Shown: one piece after another, positions 51,346 to 60,513 of the stretch | How the letters are laid out: every line of letters begins with the position of its first letter | Position numbering within the stretch: the first letter of the stretch is position 1 | Assembly: GCF_029983095.1 (NCBI RefSeq) | Contig: NZ_CP120467.1 | Location: forward strand, 738,501 to 802,500 | DNA length: 64,000 bases | DNA from: Enterococcus montenegrensis | GTDB lineage: Bacteria > Bacillota > Bacilli > Lactobacillales > Enterococcaceae | Direction of reading: 5' to 3' | The notes under the pieces: generated by a model | What the model was told of the DNA's origin: nothing | What the model saw: only the letters and a program-made list of their open reading frames with translations | Databases searched by the model: none | Translations under genes and position numbers: made by a program

Positions 51346-54075
51346 CTATTCATTTGACTTCAAGGCATCAATCATATTGATATGTTTTAGTTTGAAGTGA
51401 GTTACAAACATGACGATTAAGGTAAAGATAATGGTTAGACCACCAGAATAAAGATAGGCTGCGGGTTTGATAACCAAAGGAAAGACCATATTTTCCATCG
51501 AGGCTTTATCTAAGATAAAGGGGGTTAAAACCCTGCCGACACCAAAGCCTGCAATAATTCCCAAAATAGTGAAGATGATATTCTCTCGGATGATATACAT
51601 AGTTACTTCCTTGTCAAAAAAGCCTAATACTTTAATGGTGGAAAGTTCTCGTACCCGTTCGGAAATATTGATATTGGTCAGATTATATAAGACGACAAAT
51701 GCCAGTAATCCCGAAAGTGTCACTAAAATCCAGACGATTGCATTTAAATTGGAGATGGACTGATTTTGCGTTTCAATTTGTTTGGAAATAAAAGTCGTGT
51801 TGACGACTTTTTTAGTATCTAATAATACTTGGGCAAGATTATCTTCTTCTTTTGTCGTCATCTTGTTGGTTTTAAGCAATAAACTATTGGCTGAAAATTT
51901 TTGGTTGGTAACTTTCTCATAGTAAGGGCGTGTCATGTACAAAAAGCTACCAAGATAGTTTTGGGCGATGCCGGCGATTTTGATTTGCTGTTTCTGTTGC
52001 TTGCTATCGTAAATGTAAAGGGTATCGCCTTTTTTGATGTCATAAAACTCTGCCATTTTTTGGGTGATGACAGCACCAGTATTTGTCAGCGAAATTACTT
52101 TATTGTCTTTATTATGAAGGTGTAAATAATCTTCAAATTCTTTTGCTGCGGTTGGCACCATTAATGTGAGACTTTGTGTTGCCTGATTATTTTTGCGTAT
52201 TTCGACGGTCTCATTGTGACTAGCCATAAAACTTGTGACTTGTTCATCGTTTTTTAGTGCATTGGTGATCGCTGTAGTATCTGCTACGGGTAAATCATCT
52301 TCTAGGCTGACAATTCCTTGGTAAGCAATGATTGGACCAAATTGTTTTGCAGCAACCGAAGACAAGGAGTCTTTTAAACCAAAGCCGGCTAATATTAAGC
52401 CGGTGCAACCGGCAATGCCGATAATTGCCATTAACATACGGGCTTTATAGCGAAATAAATTGCGATAGCTAACTTTTTGATTAAAGCTTAAACGTGACCA
52501 AAGGGGTGTAATGTATTCTAAAAAAATCCGTTTGCCGGGCTTTGGTGCTTTTGGCTGTAAGAGTTGAGCTGGTTTTTCCCGTAATTCTTTGGTTAAAACG
52601 ATGAGGGCTGAACCTAAAGTAGCGAGTAAAAAGGCGATAATCGCTTTTAAAATAGGGTCCCAGTCGTAAAAGACATAAGCTTTATTGAAGGAATAGCGGT
52701 CGCTCATTAAATAAAAGATAATCCGGGGCAAGAAATTCGTACCGCTGACAACGCCTAAAACTAGCCCAATACTGGCAGCGAGTAAGGAGTAGATGACATA
52801 TTTTTTCGCTATTTCTGCCTTTGTATAGCCTAGTGCTTTTAACGTCCCGATTTCACGGCGATTTTCTTCGACCATCCGCGTCATGGTGGTAAAGGTAATT
52901 AAGGCTGCAATGAAAAAGAAAAAGACTGGGAAGACGTCTGCGATTGCGGCGATACGGTCAGAAAGGCTACCAAATTCTTGGAAACCAACATTGTCAAAGC
53001 GATCATTATAGCGATAAACAATTTCCTTCATATTTTTGATTGTAGCTTCTGTTTTTTTTATTTCTGCTGTTCCAGTTGCTAACTCTGACTGATTTTTTTT
53101 CAAAGTTGCTTCATTGGTTGCTAGCTGTTTTTGTGCTGTTGTTAATTCTTGCTGTGCGGCTGTTTTTTGTGGTTCGGGTAACAAGCTGATTTGCGCTGCT
53201 TGTAAGGCGAGTTTATCTTTTGCTTGTTGTAGTTGCTCTTGCGCGTTTTCTAATTCTTTTTTACCAGTGGCAATTTTTTCTTTTTGGAGACGAAGTTTTT
53301 CTGTTGCGTCTGCTTGAATTTCTTTTAAGCGTGCATTTGGACGCTGAGAAAGTTTGTCTTCAATGAGCGCGGTATTTTTTGCCATTTGTTCTTTGTAAGC
53401 ATTACTGTAGGTTTCGTATTTTTTTACATTGGCAAAGCTAAGATACATGACCGCTTCTACTTCTGCTTTAAAAAGTTTTTTTGGCAAATAGGCAAAATAA
53501 GAAACACTGCCATTGCCAACATTGGCATAGCCCCGTTCTACTTCACTGATAAAAAGAGGCGAGGTCACAAAACCAACGATTTTAAATTGTGTGCTTTTTA
53601 GTTGCTCATGGTCGTTAATTGTGTACGTATCGCCAATTTTATAACCTTCTTTTTTTGCCAAGTGATCTAAGAGAATTTCATTATCTTTTTTAGGCAGAGC
53701 GCCGCTTGTGAGCTCTAAGTGATTTTGGTCATTTTCTTGATCGTAAGAAAAGACCTGGATGACTTCATTTTTCTTTGCATCCGCATAAAAGAATTGATAG
53801 CCACTCTCGATTGAAAGTCCGGTGATATCGTCTAAGACATTCTTATCAGCGTTTGTAATGCCGCCTGTTGAGACGACTTGCAGATCCGAAAGTTTGCGTT
53901 CTTTTAAATAAACGTCAGCGGAGTGATCTAAAACTGGTTGTGTCGTTTTAATGCCCACGTAAAGTAGCGTCCCTAAAAAGATAATCAAAATAATGGCGAT
54001 AAAACGCCCTTTAGATTTTGTTATTTCACGAAATGTAGCCTTTAAATAGGTTTTATTTTTCATTTTACCAGCCAC
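51346..54075 (-). CDS. FtsX-type ABC transporter permease with coiled coil
   Basis: 909-residue permease of the MacB/FtsX class: N-terminal membrane helix, a large extracellular part with a Lys/Gln/Glu-rich coiled coil (~residues 235-345), three central helices (PVFFFFIAALITFTTMTRMV; NRREIGTLKALGYTKAEIAK), a fourth unit near ~490, a second extracellular part and three final helices. Such systems export lipids or peptides or act in antibiotic resistance; substrate unknown. The ATPase gene lies directly before it. Confidence 0.9.
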   Translation of the reverse strand: MAGKMKNKTYLKATFREITKSKGRFIAIILIIFLGTLLYVGIKTTQPVLDHSADVYLKERKLSDLQVVSTGGITNADKNVLDDITGLSIESGYQFFYADAKKNEVIQVFSYDQENDQNHLELTSGALPKKDNEILLDHLAKKEGYKIGDTYTINDHEQLKSTQFKIVGFVTSPLFISEVERGYANVGNGSVSYFAYLPKKLFKAEVEAVMYLSFANVKKYETYSNAYKEQMAKNTALIEDKLSQRPNARLKEIQADATEKLRLQKEKIATGKKELENAQEQLQQAKDKLALQAAQISLLPEPQKTAAQQELTTAQKQLATNEATLKKNQSELATGTAEIKKTEATIKNMKEIVYRYNDRFDNVGFQEFGSLSDRIAAIADVFPVFFFFIAALITFTTMTRMVEENRREIGTLKALGYTKAEIAKKYVIYSLLAASIGLVLGVVSGTNFLPRIIFYLMSDRYSFNKAYVFYDWDPILKAIIAFLLATLGSALIVLTKELREKPAQLLQPKAPKPGKRIFLEYITPLWSRLSFNQKVSYRNLFRYKARMLMAIIGIAGCTGLILAGFGLKDSLSSVAAKQFGPIIAYQGIVSLEDDLPVADTTAITNALKNDEQVTSFMASHNETVEIRKNNQATQSLTLMVPTAAKEFEDYLHLHNKDNKVISLTNTGAVITQKMAEFYDIKKGDTLYIYDSKQQKQQIKIAGIAQNYLGSFLYMTRPYYEKVTNQKFSANSLLLKTNKMTTKEEDNLAQVLLDTKKVVNTTFISKQIETQNQSISNLNAIVWILVTLSGLLAFVVLYNLTNINISERVRELSTIKVLGFFDKEVTMYIIRENIIFTILGIIAGFGVGRVLTPFILDKASMENMVFPLVIKPAAYLYSGGLTIIFTLIVMFVTHFKLKHINMIDALKSNE

Positions 54076-54777
54076 CTACCAAACTATTTCGTCAATTGAA
54101 ATTGGATTTTCGTTTATTTCAACTGAGCGTACCTTCGCGTCATTAATGTGAATCACGCGGTCGCCAATTGGTGCTAACGCAGAGTTGTGGGTGATGATTA
54201 AAACGGTGTTGCCATTTTTGCGACTCGCGTTTTGTAAAAGTTTTAAGACTTGTTTTCCTGTTTCAAAATCCAAAGCGCCCGTCGGTTCATCACAGAGGAG
54301 TAATTTAGGATTTTTTGCAAGGGCGCGGGCGATGGAGACTCGCTGCTGTTCACCGCCGGATAATTGTGACGGAAAGTTATTGAGGCGGTTTTGCAAGCCG
54401 ACATTTTCCAAAGTTTGAATAGGATCAAGTGCTTTTTTAGAAACTTCTGTTGCAAGCTCGACATTTTCTTTGGCTGTTAAATTGGGAACTAAGTTATAAA
54501 ATTGGAAAACAAAGCCCACATCTGTCCGGCGATAGGCTGTAAGCTGTTTGTCGTTATATTTGGCAATGTCATTACCAGCGACGAAAATTTCGCCTTCATC
54601 TGGAGTATCCATGCCGCCTAAAATATTTAACACAGTAGATTTTCCTGCACCACTAGGACCAAGAATAATGGCAAGCTCGCCTTTTTCAACGGAAAAACTG
54701 AGGGAATCATTGGCGGTAATGGTTGAATCTCCCATTTTGTAGCGCTTCGATTCATTTTTTACTTCTAAAAAGCTCAT
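54076..54777 (-). CDS. ABC transporter ATPase (LolD/MacB type)
   Basis: 233-residue ATPase partner of the FtsX-type permease. Walker A GPSGAGKST, Q-loop FVFQFYNLVP, signature LSGGEQQR, Walker B LLLCDEPTGALD, switch His in LIITHNSAL. ATG at 54777 (MSFLEVKNESKRY) chosen because AAAGGAG is upstream; the frame extends to 54864 without a site. Its stop abuts the permease start. Confidence 0.92.
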   Translation of the reverse strand: MSFLEVKNESKRYKMGDSTITANDSLSFSVEKGELAIILGPSGAGKSTVLNILGGMDTPDEGEIFVAGNDIAKYNDKQLTAYRRTDVGFVFQFYNLVPNLTAKENVELATEVSKKALDPIQTLENVGLQNRLNNFPSQLSGGEQQRVSIARALAKNPKLLLCDEPTGALDFETGKQVLKLLQNASRKNGNTVLIITHNSALAPIGDRVIHINDAKVRSVEINENPISIDEIVW

Positions 54778-54928
54778 GGCTATTTTCTCCTTTAATTGAA
54801 CAACTTGTTTAATTAATGATACTATGTCAGTATACGAGGAGTTTGGAAACAAAACAATCAGCAATCTTTTTTTGCTTGTTATTAAATAGACAAACTGCCA
54901 TTTATTTGTTTAGAAAAAGGAGGAAATT

Positions 54929-55501
54929 ATGGTTGGTACCAAGAATAATCGCCGTAGCCAAATGACGAAAAAAATCATTCAACAGGAATTTTTACAACTC
55001 TTACAAAATAAGGAATTAAGTGTTATTACGATTACCGAAATCGCAAAAGCCGCTGATATAAATCGTGGGACCTTTTATAAATATTACACAGATCCCAGTG
55101 ATTTGATGCACCAGATTGAAACAGAATTTTTTAGCGATGTTTTGCAGCGTTTAAATGCCAAACAGCCAGACTTTAATACATGGTTGGAAAATCTCTTGGC
55201 CATTTTTGTGGAAAACAGACAGTTGGCGACAATTATTTTATTAAATCAAACCAAAGAACAAAATTTCAATTTGTTACTAGAAGAGATCAAACCTTCTTCT
55301 ATTGCCCGTTTTGCAGCTGTCTTTGGTACGAAGAACCAAGCAGATTTGGAGCTTTACTTTTCGTATTTTGTCAGTGGTGCATTGGGTTGTATCAAAACGT
55401 GGCTGCTACAATATCCAAAGAAAAATCCCCACGAAATTGTCCAAATTTTGCAGAGTTCTTTTCCGGCAAATATCGCACAACAGTTAGAGCTGCGTAATTA
55501 A
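54929..55501 (+). CDS. TetR-family transcriptional regulator
   Basis: 190 residues. N-terminal HTH (ITITEIAKAADINRGTFYKY) and an all-helical ligand domain of the TetR_C group. Divergent from the FtsX-type ABC genes across 151 bases, so it probably represses them. AAGGAGG precedes the ATG. No known ligand. Confidence 0.9.
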   Translation: MVGTKNNRRSQMTKKIIQQEFLQLLQNKELSVITITEIAKAADINRGTFYKYYTDPSDLMHQIETEFFSDVLQRLNAKQPDFNTWLENLLAIFVENRQLATIILLNQTKEQNFNLLLEEIKPSSIARFAAVFGTKNQADLELYFSYFVSGALGCIKTWLLQYPKKNPHEIVQILQSSFPANIAQQLELRN

Positions 55502-55634
55502 AAAGTAAACTTAATTACGTTAAAAACGTAATAGTTGTTTAAAACAGGCAAAAAGTATATTTTGAAAGTAGTAGCTAATGTAATTTACCTTTTGGTAAGA
55601 AATGCCGGAAATAAAGAATGAGAAGGGGACGATT

Positions 55635-56333
55635 ATGGTGAAATTTCCACGCCGCCGTCAAAATGGCGCTGAAGTAAAAAAGAAGGAAGATTTGGAAGAA
55701 AAAATTGTTCTAGCTGACACTGAAGTTGATGATGCTGCATTTCAATCTTTTTTTGGTGATGTCGTAAAAAAATTACCAAATTCTGCTGCGGCGATTATCA
55801 TGAAGACATTTGATAGCACTAAAGAAAAGGCAGAATCCTTGTTAGCGACCACCCGCAGTCGCTTTGACAGTGTTTTTGATCCGTTTTTAAAGGGTGTGGA
55901 TGAAACAACCCAAAAAAAATCCCATGGAATCATTCATATGGCTTCATTGAGTGCGGCGATTATTGGTTTGTCGCCAATTCCATTTTCGGATGCTTTTTTA
56001 TTAGTGCCAGTGCAGTTAGTCATGATGGCGCGACTTCATAAAATTTTTGGTCAATCTTGGTCAGAAGGAATAGGAAAAAGCATGACAAAGGAGCTGGTGG
56101 TCGTTAGTTTTGGCCGCAGTGCAGTCGGAAATATTTTGAAATTTATTCCCGTTGTCGGCACAATCGGAGGCGGTGCAGTCAACGCCGTAGTCGCAATGGC
56201 CATCACTGAGTCTTTGGGCTGGGTAACGGTAAAAATGTTGAATGATGGTGAAGATATTTTTGAACAAGTGATGTCCTTTAAGGGGCAGTTCAATACATTG
56301 TTTAAAGCTTTGCAATCTGCTAATAAGAAATAA
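55635..56333 (+). CDS. DUF697 family membrane-associated protein
   Basis: 232 residues. The DUF697/YcjF-like part (~residues 100-195: SLSAAIIGLSPIPFSDAFLL and PVVGTIGGGAVNAVVAMAIT) has two hydrophobic hairpins; an N-terminal charged region precedes it. In other proteins this domain follows a GTPase; none is present here. ATG at 55635 has AAGGGGA; upstream frame start at 55602 lacks a site. Function unknown. Confidence 0.82.
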   Translation: MVKFPRRRQNGAEVKKKEDLEEKIVLADTEVDDAAFQSFFGDVVKKLPNSAAAIIMKTFDSTKEKAESLLATTRSRFDSVFDPFLKGVDETTQKKSHGIIHMASLSAAIIGLSPIPFSDAFLLVPVQLVMMARLHKIFGQSWSEGIGKSMTKELVVVSFGRSAVGNILKFIPVVGTIGGGAVNAVVAMAITESLGWVTVKMLNDGEDIFEQVMSFKGQFNTLFKALQSANKK

Positions 56334-56335
56334 CT

Positions 56336-56401
56336 AAAAATCCCGTCGCTACAACAGTTATGACGAAATTTCGTCTTTGTTTGTAGGTACGGGATTTTTT
56401 T
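56336..56401 (+). terminator. Terminator after DUF697 gene
   Basis: AAAAATCCCGT (56336-56346) pairs with ACGGGATTTTTTT (56389-56401), with an inner GACGAAA/TTTCGTC stem. Confidence 0.85.
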
Positions 56402-56509
56402 ATTTGCGCGTAATTTCGTTAAATCCTAGCTGGCTATCAGTGGCGCAAGGGAATTCATTATCTTTACTTTTACTGTTAGTCAGCTCAGCTGATCGCGTTT
56501 ATACAGCTT

Positions 56510-57634
56510 CTATTTTACGTCGAGATTTTTATACATTTCTAAAACGGAAAGGACTTTCAGCGTTTCGTCGTAATAATTTTGACCGTGAATTGGCTCTTGG
56601 ATGACCCATTTTTGTGAGGTAACTAAACCACTATAAGGATCTTCGTGATAAGCGCCGACTAAAACGGGGGCAGAAAAGCTTTGATTTTGGTAATCTACTA
56701 ATGCTTTGCCCTTTAAATTGTAGCCGGCAAAGACCATATTCTCTTTTTCAAAAAAGCGTAACATTTTACTTAAGATAGGTGCCAGGCGTTTATCATTAGA
56801 TTGGGCTAAACGCAAAGGAATGCGACAGGCGTTAGCGGAATAATCGCCGTCATATTTGTTATTAACTTCGTTTGCTTTAGCAGCGATCACACGGTTATCT
56901 TTGATCCAGGCAAAGTCTGGCATAAGACCGGTTTTGTGTTGCGCCGATAATTGTTGCAATAATTCAATCCCGCGGTCATTTAACTGTTGCCAAAAACGAT
57001 CGCCAGTAAATTTATAAAAGGCATCAAAATACCCCGGCATAATGTCAGAAGGACGTAAAATTTGGCTGGCTTTTTCATCGACAGTTGCCCAATCTCCGAC
57101 AGTTAGAAAGCCGGTATGGGGATTATAATTGTATGCTTTAATCGCCTGTAATAAGTTTTGGGCAGCTGTTTTATAGTCATGTTTACTATTGGGCCATAAC
57201 TTGCTGGCCATAAGCAGACTATAGGCAATGTCTAAATCACCATCGGTTGCATTGTGTTTACTATCTGAAACCCAACCTTTTTTTGTTTCCGCTTGCCGCC
57301 ACTGCATCAGGGGCTTTTTTTCGCTGATTTGGTAATGAGTGTAATAGCGATATAATTTTTCAAAATCTGCTTCTTTGGCAAAACCTTTTTCTGCGGCTAA
57401 GGTTACAATCACCATGCCATAGCCTTGCGCTTCTGACAGGGCCGTTTTACCTTTAGCAGCTGTATTCACTATATCTCCTTGTTTGGAAGATACTAGATAG
57501 TGTTCGCGCCAATCATCATACATTTTTTGTTGGATATGGGCACGGTTGTCTTTAATCGCCATAAATAAAATTGCGACATAAGATACCAGCAAAATTGCTG
57601 CTATGCCCCATAATACTAAGGGTTTTTTCTTCAT
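56510..57634 (-). CDS. Glycoside hydrolase family 8 (BcsZ/PssZ-like)
   Basis: 374 residues, N-terminal membrane anchor or signal (LVLWGIAAILLVSYVAILFM), extracellular GH8 domain. Catalytic acid Glu in ALSEAQGYGMVI and the Asp in ATDGDLDIAYSLLMA are visible. GH8 members (BcsZ, Listeria PssZ) cut the polysaccharide made by a partner synthase. Last gene of the four-gene operon, 33 bases after the GT2 gene. Confidence 0.9.
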   Translation of the reverse strand: MKKKPLVLWGIAAILLVSYVAILFMAIKDNRAHIQQKMYDDWREHYLVSSKQGDIVNTAAKGKTALSEAQGYGMVIVTLAAEKGFAKEADFEKLYRYYTHYQISEKKPLMQWRQAETKKGWVSDSKHNATDGDLDIAYSLLMASKLWPNSKHDYKTAAQNLLQAIKAYNYNPHTGFLTVGDWATVDEKASQILRPSDIMPGYFDAFYKFTGDRFWQQLNDRGIELLQQLSAQHKTGLMPDFAWIKDNRVIAAKANEVNNKYDGDYSANACRIPLRLAQSNDKRLAPILSKMLRFFEKENMVFAGYNLKGKALVDYQNQSFSAPVLVGAYHEDPYSGLVTSQKWVIQEPIHGQNYYDETLKVLSVLEMYKNLDVK

Positions 57635-57667
57635 CGCAAACCTCCACCTTCAAATATTTAACAAAGA

Positions 57668-58978
57668 TTAATCGTTGAAACGCTGTGTTTTATACCATTT
57701 TGTACCATCACGTTTAAAAATGCGGTCTAATACTAAAGAAAAGAAAGCCACAATTGAAACGCCTAAAAACAATTGGGAATAAGTAAAATAAGAAGCAACC
57801 GAGTACAAAAAGTTTTCTGTAGTTGCTTGGCCGTACTGACTAACTAAAGCAATATTGATTTGTAATAAATAAATGGCAAACATCATCGCCCAATTTACTA
57901 ATAAAATAGCAGCTATTTGGCGATTGCCACCACCAAAAGTAAAGGGCATTTGCAAGGTAAAACCAATAAAATTCAATAACATCGTCACCAGATTAACAAG
58001 GAAAATCCCAGAAGAGATAACAATGGCACAGTTAAACCAAAAGAAAGTATTGATGTAATAAAAGACTTCCCATTTGATGCGCCAGTTGCTTTTGTCAAAA
58101 AGATGCTTCAAGTTGCCCGTGATGACCTCATAATTTCCCTTGGCCCAACGTTTTCTTTGGCGATAGTAAACGCCGATTGTCTCAGGTTCTTGCTGAAAAG
58201 CTTCTGATTGGGGTGCTAAGGCAATTAATTTTCCCTGTTCCATAATTCGAAATGATAACGCGGTATCTTCTGTCAAGGCCCCGTTATCCCAGCCGCCAAT
58301 TTCTCTGGCGTAATTTTTTTGGATAATAAAATTGGTGCCAGGAATATGCCCGATTTTAAAAAGTTGCCACAATCCTGTATGTTGAATGCGCTGGGATGTC
58401 ACAACTTCTAAATTGATACAGCGGGTTAAAAAATTTTGTTTATAATTTCGTGTTTTATTGCGACCAAAAACGGCAGCGTAATTTTTGGGATCTTCAATCC
58501 CTTTTTTTACGAGAAAATAAAGGGCGTTGCGTTCTGGCATTGCATCTGCGTCATAGACGCACAGCCAGTCGCCTTTGGCTCTTGCTAAGGCGTCATTTAA
58601 TACACCTGCTTTGCCACCTTTACCCCTGCGTTGGATAATTTCAATATTAAAGTCTGCATACTGGGGTAATCTCGTTACGCTAAGGGCCTCTTCATAGGTA
58701 TTATCTGTACAATTATCCGCAAAGACTAAGATTTCCATTTGTTCTTTTGGATAGTTCAAATTCAATATTGCCCGCACAGTATCTTTAATGACGATTTCTT
58801 CATTGTGGGCTGGAACGACTATCGTAATAAGGGGATATTCTACAAGTGGATCTAATTTACGTTTAGGTGGTTTCAAATTTTTTAGTAAAAAAGTTACTGC
58901 GCCATAAATCGTTAAAAGTGAGAAGAAGACTGAAACCCAGATCGAAACAATTGTAAAAATCATTAAACCTCTAGCCAC
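57668..58978 (-). CDS. Processive family 2 glycosyltransferase (BcsA/PgaC-like)
   Basis: 436 residues. One N-terminal membrane helix, cytoplasmic GT2 domain with VPAHNEEIVIKDTVRAIL, ADNCTDNT, YDADAMP (DxD), TEDTAL and the QRKRW motif (QxxRW) of processive beta-glycan synthases, then four to five helices. There is no PilZ c-di-GMP domain. It would polymerise and extrude a beta-linked exopolysaccharide. GTG start at 58978 with AGGAGG 7 bases before; overlaps the small upstream gene by 8 bases. Confidence 0.9.
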   Translation of the reverse strand: MARGLMIFTIVSIWVSVFFSLLTIYGAVTFLLKNLKPPKRKLDPLVEYPLITIVVPAHNEEIVIKDTVRAILNLNYPKEQMEILVFADNCTDNTYEEALSVTRLPQYADFNIEIIQRRGKGGKAGVLNDALARAKGDWLCVYDADAMPERNALYFLVKKGIEDPKNYAAVFGRNKTRNYKQNFLTRCINLEVVTSQRIQHTGLWQLFKIGHIPGTNFIIQKNYAREIGGWDNGALTEDTALSFRIMEQGKLIALAPQSEAFQQEPETIGVYYRQRKRWAKGNYEVITGNLKHLFDKSNWRIKWEVFYYINTFFWFNCAIVISSGIFLVNLVTMLLNFIGFTLQMPFTFGGGNRQIAAILLVNWAMMFAIYLLQINIALVSQYGQATTENFLYSVASYFTYSQLFLGVSIVAFFSLVLDRIFKRDGTKWYKTQRFND

Positions 58979-59108
58979 GCAAGTTCCTCCTTTTGAAATA
59001 TTTCCAAACCCGCGATTGGATAATTAATGCACTGATAAATAGCAAGATTGTTGCAATGAAAAATAAAATGGTGACGACAATTGCCAGCCAATAAAAAATT
59101 GTCAGCAT
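58971..59108 (-). CDS. Small single-pass membrane protein of the EPS operon
   Basis: 45 residues: MLTIFYWLAIVVTILFFIAT, continuing hydrophobic, then a basic tail (VWKYFKRRNLRG). AAGGAGGATCAAT precedes the ATG and the GT2 gene starts inside its 3' end, so it is expressed with the synthase. Probably an accessory subunit of the synthase; family not recognised. Confidence 0.8.
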   Translation of the reverse strand: MLTIFYWLAIVVTILFFIATILLFISALIIQSRVWKYFKRRNLRG

Positions 59109-59119
59109 ATTGATCCTCC

Positions 59120-59977
59120 TTAAACAATGTATTCTTCAGATAAATCGGTCTCGGCTTGACGATTTAGGCGACTTAAAACTTGTTCAGCAGTTAGCTGACT
59201 ATCACGTTCTAAGACAATTAAACCAGAACGCAAGGTAATATCTTGGTTGCCGTCAAAAGGAATTAAAGACAGCTGCGTTTTGGTAATTTGCGTCAATTCT
59301 CTTAACTGCTCGATATTTTCTGTACCAACTAAAGATGTTAAAACGACAAATGCCCCATCCCCAACATAAAAAAGTTGTTCTTCTGGTAAACGAATGGTTT
59401 CTAAATCGTCCGCCAGTATTTTAATTAACTCATTGGTCTTGGTTTCACTTTGATAGCGGTATTGGTCTAAATAATCAATATAAAAAAGAGAAACTGCCAA
59501 ACAGCGATCTAGTTTTGGCCGTAGTTCAATAGTTTCTACAAAACGTTGGTAGGATTCATTGAACTTTGTGAGGGTTCCAAGTTGGGTTAAGGCATCGGTA
59601 TTTTTTAAATACGTCGCCATGTCTTTTCTACTGCTTATTACTTGTTTGCGTAAGAAAATATCCGTCTTAATGAAATAACCCAAAACAGTGAAGGCAGGAA
59701 CGATAAAAATAAAATAGATTTTCAACCAATCAATCATGACAATTGGAAAAAAGTAGAGAGTAAAGCTACCAATGGCAATCATCATCAGCGAAACAATCAC
59801 GACAAAAAGGGAGGTCCCCATCATGCCAAAAACAATACCTAAGAAGACCAGAATATTTGCGTAATAAAAAGTCTGGCGATCCACGTAATTGTATAGAATT
59901 AAATTTTGGAGTAAGTCTAATGCCATTAACAAAATGACGCCGAATTCTAAATGGATCCGAAAGCGGAGTTTGTTCAT
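59120..59977 (-). CDS. Membrane protein with degenerate GGDEF domain
   Basis: 285 residues. Four to five N-terminal membrane helices (to ~residue 105) and a GGDEF-like domain (~120-285). The entry segment is TDALTQLGTLTKFNESYQRF; the catalytic motif is VGDGAF (205-210) where active diguanylate cyclases have GG(D/E)EF, so it is probably inactive and may act as a sensor or scaffold. First gene of the operon; ATG at 59977 has GAGGTG 6 bases upstream. Confidence 0.85.
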   Translation of the reverse strand: MNKLRFRIHLEFGVILLMALDLLQNLILYNYVDRQTFYYANILVFLGIVFGMMGTSLFVVIVSLMMIAIGSFTLYFFPIVMIDWLKIYFIFIVPAFTVLGYFIKTDIFLRKQVISSRKDMATYLKNTDALTQLGTLTKFNESYQRFVETIELRPKLDRCLAVSLFYIDYLDQYRYQSETKTNELIKILADDLETIRLPEEQLFYVGDGAFVVLTSLVGTENIEQLRELTQITKTQLSLIPFDGNQDITLRSGLIVLERDSQLTAEQVLSRLNRQAETDLSEEYIV

Positions 59978-60513
59978 TGTATTCACCTCGTTATAATTGT
60001 CCTTTTCAACCCTAGCGTACCATAGCTTATAAAAATCTACCTTTATTTTGATTACAATGGTGTAAAAAAATTGCAGATAATGAGCGTTTTTGTGAATACG
60101 GTGTAAATTTTTAAAAGGGAAAATATTGATTTGACTGCTTTCGTGTTGTCTGGCTTTCATAAGAGCTTATTTAAGCAAAGGTAAAATTTCAAGAGATTTG
60201 AAAAAACGTTTATTACTGACGCGTTGAAGAAGTTTGCAAGCTTTTTTTAATGGACAGCTTCCAAAATCATCCTTTTGGTCATAAGTAAAAAATTGCTGGA
60301 TAATTTTGTAACAGGATTATTTACTGTTCTATTTATTTGGAGAATAAAAAAGTATCAGTTGATATTAGTCAGTAAATAACAGACTTATTTTGAATATTAC
60401 AATATATATTAGTTGTACTATTTTGGCAGGTATGGTAATAATACAAAAGAAGGATAGCGCTTGCTTTAGCTAAGCAGGCATAATAAAACAGCAAAAGTTC
60501 AGGAGGGATAAAC
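59978..60513. other. Spacer between EPS operon and amidase
   Basis: About 535 bases holding divergent promoters. No supported gene. An open frame upstream of 59977 has no ribosome site. A GCTTGCTT/AAGCAGGC hairpin lies at about 60460-60480. Confidence 0.5.
60413..60441 (+). promoter_or_regulatory. Promoter of the amidase gene
   Basis: TTGTAC (60413-60418), 17 bases, TAATAA (60436-60441). Confidence 0.55.

Noticed and set aside
55180..55497. Two plus-strand frames inside the TetR gene
   Set aside because: They are alternative frames of the TetR coding sequence with no ribosome site.
59978..60160. N-terminal 61-residue extension of the GGDEF-like protein
   Set aside because: The extension has no ribosome site, while the ATG at 59977 has GAGGTG correctly placed and starts right before the first membrane helix.
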